64,000 nt of DNA. It comes from Pachypanchax playfairii. Taxonomy: Eukaryota > Chordata > Actinopteri > Cyprinodontiformes > Aplocheilidae. The stretch is from NCBI GenBank assembly GCA_006937955.1, contig SSNP01000019.1:4905068-4969067 (forward strand). The letters run 5' to 3'. Positions 33,183 to 46,800 of this stretch are shown in pieces (within the stretch, counting starts at the first letter, position 1; every line of letters starts with the position of its first letter). Made by a program: the position numbers and the translations under genes. The notes under the pieces are model-generated. The model did not search any database, was not told the origin of the DNA, and saw nothing but the letters and a program-made list of their open reading frames with translations.

Positions 33183-36100
33183 ATGTCCACAAACATGCCG
33201 GTCGGTAACATGAACATGGAGTCGCAGCTTTTGTCCATAATGAACGTGCTTGTGAAAGCGGCGGTGGCGGAAATCATTCAGCTGTTCTCGGAGAGCTCGG
33301 AGTCTCTCCGGCTGCATTTAACCCAGAGTCTGAAGGAAAACGAAAACCTGAGGATGAGGATGAAGGTGATGAGGAGCGAGCTGTTCTCCCTGAAGCTACA
33401 AACCAGGACGAACCGACCGGCCAGTCGCTTTTCTTCGTTCAGAGGAAGTGTTCCCAAACCGAGAGCAAAACCACAAGGTAACATCCTCCTCTTAAACTGT
33501 TCTGACACAAACTGCCACTTTATGCAGAGACGGATCGAAGTTTTATGGAGCCTTAAGCAGAATTACATTTGGGGCCCCGTCCCCATTCGTTTGGTTGTGC
33601 TTGTTTAAAGGTGGAATATGGAACATGAACACCACAACAACAACACAAGGCCTCCAGCCATCAGGGTGCCAGACTCATGATCCCTGTGTGCGCTCCGATG
33701 CCACGAACATTCCTCACCAAACCCACTCTGATCCTCCCCGAGAAGGTCAACAAAATAACACGCGTTCAGTTCACTAATCATGCTCTCCAGTCCCGCTGAT
33801 CACACTCACTCTGATAATTAGCGTCCTACATGTCTGTCGCTCAGTCATCGATTCAGTCCATGGCAAAGAGCTCACGTATCTGACCTGTTTCTATTCGACC
33901 AAGCCAAACTTCCGGAGATCCTCTGTCCTCTTTACACTATCCTGCACTTATCCAACCAGCCATGACATCCTCCGTGGCGTCCTCCAGCCGAACCCATAAT
34001 CCGGAGTTCTCCACACTTCAGCCGCCTGCTGCACTGTATTAGCATATGAGCTGCTACGCTGCCACATGTCAGGGAATCCCCGTACGGCAAGCCAATAAGG
34101 TAAAAAAATCACCACATATCCCCGGTGCTTCCAGCTGCTCGACCTGCAGACTCCACAGCACCAGCCTCACTGTGCCGGACAATTCGCCATATTAGGCAAC
34201 CCATAATAGTGCCCGCTGCTCTGCCAGCTATTGGCTGGTAGATGTAAACAAAATACCAACATCATGCCCGTCAGAATAGATATTTTATTATATTTTACTA
34301 CAACTATAATTTTTAAAGAAAATACTGTATTTTCATTTTACAACCCTCTAAACACCCCGTGGAGGCATTATTTTGTTCAAAATGTTGTTTTTTATGGAAA
34401 ATTTCCATATTGCACCTTTCAGATGTTTCCAAAAAAAGATAAATATCTCTTCACCAGTGCAGCAAGACCTGTGTTTATGCCTCATGCTGGACTAAAATTA
34501 ATTTTCAGTTAAATATCTGATATTTCTTCTATACTAAGATGATAAATTAATCTGATTTTCAAAATTGAGAGTTACTCATGGGATTTTAAAAAGTTAATCA
34601 GGATGTGTGATTCCTGCCAGTCTTTTCATGGTTCCTTGTCAGTTTTTGATCAACAACCAGATCAGAGCAGAAGAAGGCTTTTTTTCCGTAACATTTATTT
34701 GCATCCATGATGACACTGAGACTGACTGTGTTTGCTCGGCAGAACTTGAAGCCTGTGGAACTGATTTCAGCTTGAACATATACGACTGCGCACATCAAAA
34801 CTGGTTTTCTTCACATCGTCTCTTCTCCTGAGTTGTTGACTTCTTGTTCAGTAACAGAAACAACAGATTCTTGATCTTATTCCTCATTTTCTGACATGGT
34901 TTCTGGTTTGCAGCCTCTTTGTTTACATCCCTATTCTTGTTTTTCATCACTTCTAGTTACTGCACACAAGACCATCTGCCGTTTCTCAGAATTATACAGC
35001 AAGACTCCATAAATCTGCATATCTGAGGCTTTATTACTGAAAGTCTGTGCATCCAGATTTATGTGGAAAATTGGCTACTGCTCAAAAAATGTCATATTGA
35101 TTGATAAAGGTAGTAAAAAACACATCAAAACTGAACGTCAGAGAGATTTTAAAGTCACTTCTTTGAACTGAGAATCAGATTTCAGACAATTTAACAAACA
35201 GGATGTTTCCTCAGAGAATACACCTCTTTAGGTCTCACTAAGACCTCCTTGTGTAACACTTCAGTGCCACCATGCGTTAACAGAACGGATCACCAGAGGT
35301 CGACCTCGTGCTATTAGAATGTAACAGACTTGTTGTAAATCTGCTGTCATAGAAAACTTCTACATTTGTGAGTGTAAAAGCTGTAACTGAGTCATTTACA
35401 CACCTGTTGCATATTTTTCTGTTTCTTATTGATCATCGGCGTATAAAAATGTTTCTCCATCAGTTCTTTTGAAGCCATCAGAGGCTGAAAAGGTTTGTGG
35501 AGAAGTAGCTGCCGTCACTGTCCAGTCAGTCAAGTCTTCTTCTTCTGCTGCTCGTGTGCAGGTGATTATAGTTTTTATGCACAAATATTTGCGTTTGAAA
35601 TGTTGTTTGATGTTTGATGTGTTCTGGTTCACCAGTGTGCAGCTGTGGAGAGTCCAGATGTTATTCTGATCAAGGATGAAGATGAAGTTGGAGGATGTGA
35701 GTCTGTTGGTGGTCAGTAACTTTTTTAGGAAACATCAGCCATTATTTGCTTCTAAAATAACAGTTTTTGTCATACCAGCCCTGATGAACATTATTTTTTA
35801 ATTCTTTTTATGTTTTCAGGTCAGGATAACTTCACAGATGATCGTGTGCATGGTGGTGTTTCTTCGCAGTCTCAGAACTTGGATGCTGCTACTTCCTCCT
35901 GCTTGACAAATGATACTGAACTGAGAATCGTGAGTGTTCACAGTGGAGGAGCGGCGTCGCTGCAGGAGGAGAGTGACACGCTCTTCTCTGCCTCTGAGCT
36001 TCAGGCTTTAAGCTCCCTGACTGACCACAGCATCACCTCTGACAGCCTTCTGAATTTCACCACTGCTGGGAATGACAGAGGACATATGAGAGTGATGCAG

Positions 36101-36610
36101 GACAGCTGCGCTAACATGACGAGAAGCAACGAACTCGAAAGAAATCCCACCATTCAAATGGCTGCGACAGCTATGAATCCTGTAGCAAACAGTCCCGGTG
36201 GGCATCCGAGTCACATCAGCCAGTTCTCCCAGCAGCAAACCACCTTTCCTCACGCCATCAACAAATCCCAGGACTGCAGCTTCTGCGGCGATCGCTTCCA
36301 CAGCCGCGAAGACCTCATCGTTCACCGTGCCGGTCACACCGGGGAGTCGCCCGTCTCCTGCCCCATGTGTAGCAAGACATTCGTCAACAAGACCACGCTG
36401 AACATCCACATGCGCATTCACACGGGGGAGAAGCCGTACCTCTGCTCGCAGTGCGGCAAACGCTTCACGCAGAACGGCAGCCTGAAGATCCACCTGAGGA
36501 CTCATTCTGGAGAGAAACCGTACAAGTGCAGTCAGTGCACCGCCAGCTTCAACAACCCCAGCAACCTACGCAGACACATGATCACGCACAACACTAACGT
36601 GGTGCTCTGA
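33183..36610 (+). CDS. C2H2 zinc-finger protein, four fingers
   Basis: Exons are 33183-33477, 35464-35561, 35636-35711 and 35820-36610 (295, 98, 76 and 791 nt), for 419 residues, all GT-AG and in frame. The first exon encodes a helical, Leu-rich region (VAEIIQLFSESSESLRLHL, KENENLRMRMKVMRSEL) that looks like a short coiled coil. Exons 2-3 encode an acidic linker (SPDVILIKDEDEV) with the VILIKDE motif that resembles a SUMO-acceptor site. Fingers of the C-x2-C-x12-H-x3-H type lie at residues 309-329, 337-357, 365-385 and 393-413, joined by TGEKP-type linkers (TGESP, TGEKP, SGEKP). It is a likely nuclear DNA-binding regulator. It resembles members of a large teleost zinc-finger group with this exon layout; I cannot assign an orthologue. 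Confidence 0.85.
33607..34419. repeat. 0.8-kb inverted-repeat element in intron 1 of the zinc-finger gene
   Basis: The left end AAAGGTGGAATATGGAA (33607-33623) and right end TTCCATATTGCACCTTT (34403-34419) are inverted repeats with one mismatch. The left part (33,610-33,770) resembles 7340-7500 in inverted orientation. No transposase is seen, so it is a non-autonomous element. Confidence 0.65.
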
Positions 36611-37478
36611 TCGGAAATGACTGAGGGATTTTAGATTCTTCAGCGTGAAACATTCAACACAGTATTTTAACATCAGAACAGGATTTTCTACATTTTCTTT
36701 AGAAATTAGCATCAAAATACATTGTTTTGTTGCTTTTTTGTGTTAGAGGCATCAAACTTTGTAAAAAGGAGACAAACCAGCACTTCACGTACACGGACAT
36801 GTGCATTTTTGAAGTATTTGAAGCAGAGAAAGGTTGTAGTTGTAGGAGATGAATTAAAACGTGTTTTTATCTGGACTTTCTTAATTATGACTGAGAAAAC
36901 AACAGAAAAACAGCTGAAATAAGGATCTGGCTGTTTATAATGTCTCTTCATTCTATTATTTTTGTGATTTTATTACATTTCATTGAAAGCGATAATTTTT
37001 CACAAGTAGTTATTGAGTTATAATGTTTAGACTTGCGTATTTTGGTATTTTATTGGAAAACAATGCAGAAACTTAACTGAAGAATTTGCCTATCAAGGTT
37101 TTAACACGAGGCAATAGTTTAATTGAACTGTTTGTTAACTAACTAAATACTTAAAATAATAGAGTTAAATACATGTAGAACATTTGTGATTTCATTGTTT
37201 ATCATATCATCTCTAAAATAGATGTATTTTATGTTTGTTATTATTTTTTTATGTGCGGATTTGTATCTTTTCTAACTATATAAAACAACCTACCTCGACT
37301 GCTGCAGCTCTCGTTCTCATCTTTGTGTTTCCCAGATAGTTTGAGTTGATTTGTGATTATAAGTGAACAGAAACTGTATAAAAACAATTTTAAATCTCAC
37401 GTTGCACCTCCAGAGAGCAGCACTGATTCTGTTCTGAATTATTATTGTCTCGCTTAGTTCAAATCAGACTAAAGAAGT

Positions 37479-37525
<47 letters not shown>

Positions 37526-38199
37526 AAGGGGGGGGGGACTCTCAAGGAAACTGGGGGGAATTCCTGGCATTGTTCCTCTTTCCACTCTGCCCACACTGAT
37601 TTGTTGTTTTCCAACTTTTGGTTGTCTCACAGTTTGTTTTTTTTTTAGATCTTGGAAGTAAAAATATCAATTAACAATTTGAAATTGTTTTGAGAGAGTC
37701 ATAAATATTCTAGAGTTTTAATTCAAACATTAGATTTTAAGTTTGAACAGCACAGTCATGCTTTAGTCACCTCATAGTTGTGGTCAGGTGTGACAACACG
37801 AACCCTTTTTTAACCAGTCATCTTCTGATCGAGCACATGCTGAAGATGTGACGGTCACTTATAGGAGTTTCATGTGCTAATAGTTTATTCATGTTGGTTT
37901 GTGTGTAGATACTTTCCCACAGCACACTGCCTTTTCCTCCCTGACTATTGTTCTTGTGCAATCAATAAAATGACATCAGTGTGTCAGAAGTGTAGGGAGG
38001 AGAGAGGAGGCGGCTCTGTAGCTGGATTTAAATCTCCTTCTTCCTGTTTGTAATTAAAGAGTTGTTCACATCAGGAAGTCTGTATTTTATCGAGGCAGAG
38101 ATACTTGTACCAGCTGGGATTATTTCGACAGAGTTCTGGGACTTTGAGGCAGCCAGACACACCTGTTAATAGTGGAAAAGGTTTGAGTGCGCCGACATT
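36611..38199. other. Intergenic between the zinc-finger gene and ctnnd1
   Basis: AT-rich 3' UTR and spacer. Contains a (TG)n microsatellite at about 37,480-37,524 followed by a G run. No gene seen. Confidence 0.5.
37480..37524. repeat. (TG)n microsatellite
   Basis: About 22 uninterrupted TG units followed by GGAAGGGGGGGGGG. Confidence 0.95.
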
Positions 38200-38330
38200 A
38201 CGGTAACATTTGACCCCGCCCTCCGTTTGGTTTTGATGTCTCTGATGTCGCTACGTTTTATTCGAGCTTGACCCACCAGAGAGAAACACTCAAAACAGGA
38301 CTGGGGTCGATACGGGCTTTACATGAGCAG
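38200..38330 (+). other. ctnnd1: Probable ctnnd1 5' untranslated first exon (start approximate)
   Basis: Ends in ACATGAGCAG|GTGAGT, a strong donor at 38,331, in locally GC-richer sequence with several CG dinucleotides. It contains no long open frame. The transcription start cannot be placed from sequence. Confidence 0.5.
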
Positions 38331-41300
38331 GTGAGTTAATTTTTGGTTGTAAACAGATGGTCGTTTAATCGGCATTTCCGTTCTTCCAGCGGTTGTAGAT
38401 CCTCCGCAGCGCTGGTAAGGAGTGGTCATATTCCTCAGACGACTCCCGTTAGCTAGCGATGCTAATGATGCTAACATAAAAGTTCAAACCGTGACCCAAT
38501 CTTTTGTCACCTACGAGACTCCAACACGCATTTTTTACTAAATAATGTGATGAATATACGTCTAGGTTAGTTCTAAACCAAGATAAGAGTTTTTTTTACT
38601 GGCTCATCGCTCGTTATGCTGTTGGCAGCGTTGTGGCTCGGATATTTGGGTTATTGTGATGCTAACGGTGAAACAACCAGGTCATACGTTCAACACATCC
38701 GCGCTAAAATTAGCTCATTTAGCTGGCGTTAGCACATCCACCGAGTAAACTAAACGCTTTGTTAGTAACATATAACTCTGTTGGCGGTCGCTGCCTTGTC
38801 GTTGCCCTGACCCACATTTGTAATCTTGGCAAATGATTCCTGATTTTTCCGGATCATCGGAATGCTAACCGCTAGCTACTTCAGGTGGTTCACAGCCAAC
38901 GAAATCTGCAAAGAAGTGGTCTGATGTAAACACTATATTTTTAATTAGGAAATAACATATTTTGGGGAGTATAAAGTACTTAAAATAAAAAATTGGTGCT
39001 GCGTTGCTTTCAGAAAGAAGTCCATACCCGGAAAACCTACCCCCCCCCCAATAAATAAATAAATAATAAAAGGAAAAACGTTTACAAACATAAAACACTC
39101 TTCATGCGTATACAAATTTCCATAAAACTTTAGACAGGTTAGTAGTATTTTAAATGTGATTTTAGTCTCGAGGCACACAAGGGGACATTTTACGGCAGGG
39201 TACGTTTTTTAGCACAACACCGGCTCTCAAAACTTGATACAGTTGATATTACAGCTGGTAAATTCTTTCAGCGTCTGTAGCGTATTGTTTTGTAATTACC
39301 TTGGCAGGCTTGGTTGATAAAAATGTGACAGGAAGGCAGAGTGAACCTTCAGATACTAAAAATCTTTAGATTGTCTTTAGTTAACACCTGATTGTGTAAA
39401 TAACTAAATGTTTTTGTGTGTTTAATCCCATCTTTAGGGTGGTGGTCTGTCACACATGCTGGGAGTGTTAGTTTTTCATGCTGTGAACCTGTTGGTTGGG
39501 TCATGTGAGAACACGTTTTTGAGAAAATCCATGGGTGGGGATAACCGTCAGCTTGTCTATGAACATGTAAACTACCTTCTTTCCCTTGTAAACACTGGCA
39601 CACACTGCGGTTTAAAGACTTCCCTCTGTACTTTATGTTGGTGCTGGTATGTTTTCTATAGGATGTTTGATCTAAAGGTGTAACAGGCTCAGGTGGGATC
39701 TGATGCACTGCAGGTGCCTCCACTAATAACACCACACGGCAGCCTTTTCCTGAAGTCTTGTCTCCAAATCATTGTTTGATTGTTGACAGACGCGTCGGAG
39801 GGAGACTGTAATTGTGTCTGCTCTGTTAAAGGCTGCATGTTAATCTGTAAAGAGCATAACAAGTGTGTGTCTGCGTACGTGCCAAAGCGTTTATTCACAT
39901 GTGTTGAAAGGTAAGTGGATTAGCATGGTAAAGCTTCAATCCCATTACAAACCCTGCCAGCTTTGGTGCCACACTGACCTAACACCAAGTCGCACTGTCC
40001 AGTCTGCGAGCAGATGTGCGTTTTTGGGCGTGACTGTTGATTCAAAGGGAATTTATTGCTGACGAGTGCAGGTGTAGGTCCTCGGTGCACAAACTAGAGA
40101 TTCATTAAGTCTACAAAAGTTTTATTGTTGGTAGCACGTGCGAGTTTGATGATCGCAGATGTCTTCTGGTGGATTTGAGTGAGTCATGCTGACTGATGGC
40201 TGCAGAATCAGATGTGGGTATCTGACTCGTGGTTGCGTCAGAGTTCAATCAGATGTTGTTGACCTCAAGGCGCAGTGCTTGTCGTTATGAACTTTTGTTA
40301 CTGTCATGCTTTGAACAGCAGTGCATGACCCTTCCTCTGCGTGCTCTCGTTCACTTAACCCTTGAGGACATGCAATCATATGACTTTTTTTCTTTTAAAC
40401 GATTAGATAGTTTGAGTCATTTTTCTCATATTTTTAGTTACTTTTTAATTAATCTTTTCCGTTTAATGATAAAAACTGCACACAAGTCGTAAATATACAT
40501 GGAAATATAAACTATTCTATATATGACTATTGCTGAAAGCTTTAAAAACTGACAGTAAAGATGATAAATATACATGGACCAGAACAGGAAACGTGTCTCC
40601 ATCTATTTTAGACTCTGTAACATTTAAACCTGAACTTTTAATCTATTGAAGTTGACTCATGAGAAAAAAAGGTTCAGTGGCAAAAACCAAAGTAAAATTA
40701 AACTAGGTGGAAGTATTTTGAAGACCATGAAAGGAGAACGAACTAAAAGAGAACCATATTTGTAAAATAGGAAGTGGTTTGCGGCTGCATTATCAAAATG
40801 ATAGGTGCATATGGGGACTGATGGAGCGAGGCGGCTGCTTTTATTTTACTGCATTTTTACAATCGCAGCTCTTGTGGAAACTGGTTTTTTAGGGACTCCT
40901 AGACTCCACTCTTGATGTCAGATCCATAACATCCTGTTTTACCAGGAAGCGAGCGAGAGGGGAAAGGGGAGAGGAGTGGCGATGGGACAACATTGATTGT
41001 TTTCATTGTTCGACCAAAACTCGTTGCTGACTTTCAAGGCCAAAACTAACAGCTGTGAGAGGAGCCTAGAGCAAGAATATTTAACCCCCTCAGATAGAGA
41101 GGCGCTCACTCTCATGTGCCCGCTGATGTTTATCTTTGCACTCCCAGACTCTTTTCACATTTATGTCCGTTCTGTCAGTTGCACAAACTTCACATTGTTC
41201 CCTCGACCTCCCCCGGCTGACAGCTGCAAATTCTCTCCCGCCTGCGGTTACGCTACAGCTACTCACACACGCTTACAAAATCATTCTCCCGTCTTGCCAA

Positions 41301-42933
41301 CAAATAACACACATATTTTCTAATTCATCTTGTGGGAATTTTGTTTGTTCTCATTTGCGAAATACGACTTTAGTCAGCATTTAATTGATTGTGTCTCAAC
41401 GTTTAAATTATAGGAAAAAATAGTGGCTGAGAAGATAATTTGTGTTAAAGTGACCATTTAACTTGGTAATGACACAGCAGTAAACCCAGATATGAGTGAT
41501 AACTAGCTTTATAGTGGATGAGTGGGGGGGCTGCTAAGTTGAGTTGACCTGAGACAATGTGAGGAATGTTAGATTAGCATTTATCTTTTGTTCTTATCTC
41601 TGCTGTCCTGTTTTCTTCATGTTTACTCCTACATTCCCCTTGTTTTATATTTGTTGTTTTACTGCAGAGCTCTTTCCCTCCATTCGTCTCTGTTTGTTCC
41701 TGCCTGTGACCATACATAGTTATCTATTCGCACGGTGCAGGTTATTATTCGTACAGGTAGGTAGTTATGACTCCGGGTGACATCATGTCTTCCTGTTAGT
41801 CATTCTTTTCCTACATGTAAATCCTGGTCCTGATTTTTTTTTTTTTTTTTTAAAGATCACTTTGTTTCTCGGGAAGCTGCATCACGAGGCCACTCCTTTT
41901 TCTTTTTTTTTTTAAATCCTACACTCCCCCCTTTTCACTACAAACACCACACCCGAGCTGAGAACACAAGCTTTAAATTTTTTTTCAAATCCTTATTTTG
42001 AAATGCAGGCGAGAGCATTTGAAATTTTATTTAAAACAGGTAAAATTCTTATTTATATGTTATTATATAGGTTATTTATTGTGACATCAAACTGAATGTT
42101 TGGGGGGGGGTTCTTGCACAATATGATGCAGGTGAAACTGTGAGTCACTCGTCACCATCTCTCCAATTCATTAGACTTGTTTCTCTGTTTGCACTTGTTA
42201 GTGTTCGGTCTGTTAAACACCTGCAGTTTGGAATGTAAATGCAGGTTCCTATTTGTTGCCCAAACCACCAACTATCAGAAGTGTCTGTGCTTGTTGACCA
42301 GACAGAGAGAGAGACTGAAAAACTGTTTCCCCCCACTCTGACTCGTCCAACCAGTCAGACAGGTACAAGCGTATGTGTATGTGAGGCAATGCTTGCTTTA
42401 TTCACCTATAAAGCCGGAACTGATGGGAAGCCATGTTGCTGCATCGGAGCGTGTATCAACAGATAAAACTGTCTGAGGCTCACAGTCCTGTACGAACAAT
42501 GTCTTTCTGTGAGCCGAGTGGGTGTTTGAGGAATAAAGAGCAGCTAGATTTAGAAAAAAAGAACATCAAACTGATTAGAGGCAGAGAAGGACAAAATAAT
42601 CTTAGAGCGGATAAAAAAGGCAGATTAAAAAGCTAAAGTTGATGGAACGTTTAGTTCTCACCAGCTGCTGCTGTCACTGAAACCTTTATTCTGTTTTTTA
42701 TGATAGTATTTTTGTTTCTGTGGTTAAGAACGTGTTGCTCAGCCTCCCACAGCTTGCTGCCGTTCACATGCCAAACATACAGGATGTGTCTAAGTGCTGG
42801 AGCTACTGTATGTCTGTCTGCTTGTTGGCTCGCTGCCCCGTTAACACATTTATACTGTGTTCTCACTTTGTTGCTGTTTTTCAAACTGAGGTGCTTTTTC
42901 CTAACATTTTTTCCTCTCTGTTCTTCTCTGCAG
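38331..42933. other. Large 5' intron of ctnnd1
   Basis: 4.6 kb without a supported coding exon. It is AT-rich, with A/T and C/G homopolymer runs. An alternative first exon of ctnnd1 could be hidden here. Confidence 0.45.
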
Positions 42934-43045
42934 TCCGTTTCTTCTGTTTCTGGGTGTTTCAGCTGCCTTCTACACATGAACAACTAGTGCTACATCTCTG
43001 ACCGTGGCGTGATCTCTGACCTCTTTTACCAAAACACGCCCACAG
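42934..43045 (+). other. ctnnd1: Probable ctnnd1 second untranslated exon
   Basis: Bounded by a strong acceptor (TTCTTCTCTGCAG) and the donor CACAG|GTGAAG. It holds stop codons in all frames, so it is untranslated if used. Confidence 0.45.
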
Positions 43046-43820
43046 GTGAAGGTTTGTATTTACTTTCTTTGAAACATTCTCGTAGTGCATGCTTTTTTTT
43101 TTTTTTTTTAAACACTATCTTTGTTAACTGTTCTGCTGATGTTCGATAAAAGAACACAACGACATGTCCAAGGACACATTTTTCACGATAATATTGCTTT
43201 ATTGTGGCACCTGAAATGAATTCCCTCCCTATAGGACACCTCCCTGATGTTGATAAGTGAACATTCTGCAATATTTATGAGTTTTAAACATTCAGATTCC
43301 TCATGGCTGCTTTGCACCTGCTTTTGTAAATATTTAACCCGTTTGACTTTAAGTTAAAATGCTGCATCATGTGATTGAAGCTGTGTGACAAAAACAAAAA
43401 TCTGGATTTTGTAGGTTTCAGTGTTGCATGCAGAGCCGTCAGTGAGTCACCATCAGTCGGGAATGAAGTGACAAGCTGTTTAAAGAATGCACGCTGTTCA
43501 GTAATCCAGTGTAATTTGGGGGATTTTCAGGTCTGAGTTTTAGCTCGTAGTGGGTTTTAATGTGACGGCCGTGCTTCCAGTGCTGAGGCTAAAGGACACC
43601 GAGTCTTGTGTAATCTGAATACCAGAAGGATTCCAACATCCAAGCGTCAGTCACCAAAAGTTGTTTTTCGGCTGATGATGAGATAGGATCAAATGACCTG
43701 GACCCGCCCAGTCCTGCTCTACTTTGTGTGGAGTGTGTGTTGTCCCTGTGCTGCAGTGTGTTTGTGTCTGTAGAGTCGTGTGTAACGCCCCTTCTCTCCC
43801 CTTGGGGTCGTGTAGTGTGT

Positions 43821-46800
43821 ATGGAGCCGTGTGAGAACTCGGTGGCTCTGCTGGAGTCGGTCAGAGAGCAGGAGGTGCAGTTTGAACAGCTGACCCGGGC
43901 GCTGGAGGAGGAGAGGAGGAGGGTGGGCCTCCCTGCCACCAGCCCCTCGGCCCTGGGTCGCCCCTTCCCTCACACACAGGTAACGCCCCCAGAGAACCAC
44001 CCATACTTGTTGGATTCCTGTTTTTCTCATCCAAACCCCATCCAGTGAATTCATGCATCTCTTTCTCCTTCCAATAACATCCATCCATCAATCAATCATT
44101 CCTCCCATCGCTCCTCGGCCCCGCCTCCTCACCTCAGGCCTCGGTGGGTTTTTGTCCTTGTGCGTTTGCGACCAGGATCAGTTCTTCTCATCTACAATCC
44201 ATCAGTGCATGTCTTCATAGATCCAACAGTGTTAACGTGTCACTCGAAGCTCTTTAACACTCAAACACGCCTTTTGTTTCTTTTGCTCTGGAATTTCAGT
44301 CATTCTGTCTGTTCCTGCATGTCGCTCGTCTCACACTCAGACACTCCGTCCTGCTACACAAACATGTGATTCTCCTTTTACTTTTTAAAAATTACGATGA
44401 AACTATCTTGTTCTGGTTTGTGTCTCTGTTGGTTGTTTACAATGTTTTTGTTTTTTGCTTCTTATGAATCACTGAGATTCTAATCTTTTCTACTTTTTAC
44501 TCTCCAGAAAAACAACTTTATCTCATTCAAGTTTAAAATAATTTTGGCGAAAAGTCTAAAAACTGGAATTCTGCTGGTTTAATTACTTGCTTAACGAAGG
44601 TCGACTGTGTCCCTCGTTATAAAAGTTCTACTTCCTGCTTCTTAATCAGAGTGAATGTTGTCTTAATCCTCAGAAAGATAAAATCTGTGGTTGATTTTTG
44701 TGGTTTGTAATTACCTTGTTATGCATCTAGGAATGTTATCAGTTATCTAAAAGTATAGCATGTGTCCTGTTGGTACTTCTGTAAAAGTATGTGTTTTTCT
44801 TTATTAGTTGGTATAAAAGGAACAGCTAGCTGCAGAGGAAGTGTGACCCCTCTGGCTATAAAAACAGCTTCACTTCCTACTACCTTCTCACTTCCATCCT
44901 GAATCAAAAATGTGACTACAGAATTCAGAGTTTCCGTTTCAATCACAGTAACACAGAAAGTGATATTACGTGTGGTTTACGGAACGAAGGCTGAAAAAAA
45001 AATGTCCAAAAACACGAAACTGTCGTCTCATGATGTGAATCAAAGATTAGAAAGTTTCACAATGTGTCAGTCGGTGATTATGTAAGAGATCAGCGCAGGA
45101 GGAAGAACGGTGTAAGTGTGACTGTCTGCATACCAACAGACTGGTCTCGGTGTCTGGCAGTGATTCATACACCGTTACACGGACAGACGGTTTGCTCAGC
45201 ACAGTATGTGCTTCAGCAGCAGTAATTTCATCTGGCTGTTTAAAAATAAGTCGATAAAATTGTCAGCTGTGAGAGGCGTCTTTAACTCATTGGATGTTTT
45301 TGTTTGAGTAAAATCTTGGATTATATTTAGATTTTTTTTGGTTTACAGTTTTGATTTTCTGCTTAAATCTCAGAACGGGCGTTTAGGGGATGCAAACTTG
45401 GAACGTCTGAAACTGACAGACTCGTACATAAACGGCACACAGGTATGTGTTCTCTTTATTTTATCCTGCTTTTTGAGGAGTTTTGTTCGATGGTGTTTTA
45501 CCTGTGCGTTGTCTCTGCTACAGTACAGGATGGTGGACCCTGCACACGGCGCTCTCGATGACAGCTATACACCTGAGGATGAATCCGTGGAAGCGCATTC
45601 TGTCTTCTCTGAGGAGGGAACCGCCCGGCGGATGGATAACGGGGTAAACTGACACTTCTTACATCCCAATTTTACATCATCTGCACCTGATTCTATAAAT
45701 ACTTTAATACTTTTGTCCTGATCTTGTTTTCTGTCAGATGAAGAAACCCATGTCACGCACAGTCCTCCCCACTCCACCCGGTATGGGTGTCTACAGCGCC
45801 ACGCTGGACCGTCCTTACAGACCTAGTGGTGTAGGTGACTACCCCACCGCCACAGTACCACGAAACTATCAGTACGGGCCAGTGGGGGGATACGATGACT
45901 ACATGCGAGGGCCCCCATCAGAAGCATATACCAGCCTGAGCCGCGGCTCGCACATAGACGATCGATACAGGTACAGCAGCACAGTCAGCTTCTTTAATAA
46001 GACTCTTTTACAGGCAATCCAGATGTTCAAAATAACCAGTTTATGGTAAACTAATTACAGAAATCTCCCTGTTTTTTGTAAACGCTAACCGTTTATAGAT
46101 GCTTTAATCCATGAAAATAACTTCTTTGTGGTTTTTAAGAATAAAAGTTGTGTCTGATGCTGCTGATCTAGTTTAAACTAAATCAGTTTTTAGTTCTCAG
46201 AAAAGCATCTGCTGAAATACTTTAAACTTTGTGCTTACTTCCTCTTTTTTTTAAAATTTTATTTCTGTTTGACGTGACAAGTTCTAAGTAATCAACCAGA
46301 TCCATCAGAGACATGTCTGCTGAGGAAGCCATAAGATGATAATAGCTAACATAAAATCTATTTTATAACCTGAGTGAGAAGTATGATTTGTGTTTTTGAC
46401 TAGAAGCAGAAGTGCAGAAATGCATCTGTGTCTATAAACAACATTCTGTTGTTTTGAAAGTAAACGTGTTCCTCACTTCGCTGGTTTTCATCTCTGGTTT
46501 CTTCAGGCCAGTTGATGCGTACAGGACTCTGGACTCTGGTTACCGGGCACCCAGCCGTCAGCAGCTGGACCCGTACGCTGCACAGCCGCAGGTGAATCAA
46601 AGAATGAGGGCTTTGGGTTCAGCGTTGGAGATGAGATACGGCCCCGGACACTTCACTCTGGAGGACGACCAGCGCAGCGTGGGGTATGACGACTACGGCA
46701 TGGGGCCTCCACCTATGCATCCTGGAGGCTACGGTACCATGCCGCGTCTCGGACCGGCCTCGGGCGGCGTGGACAGGCGCAGACTCAGGTAAAACAACAA

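Noticed and set aside
36008..36505. 165-codon antisense frame over the zinc fingers
   Set aside because: Antisense shadow of the C2H2 exon, whose sense frame has four intact fingers.
38865..39178. 77-codon minus-strand frames in the first ctnnd1 intron
   Set aside because: AT-rich, no domain, and they run through a C/G homopolymer.
42651..43001. Overlapping frames of 93-110 codons around the second ctnnd1 5' exon
   Set aside because: They cross the strong acceptor at 42,933 and show no protein-like pattern. The region fits an untranslated exon.
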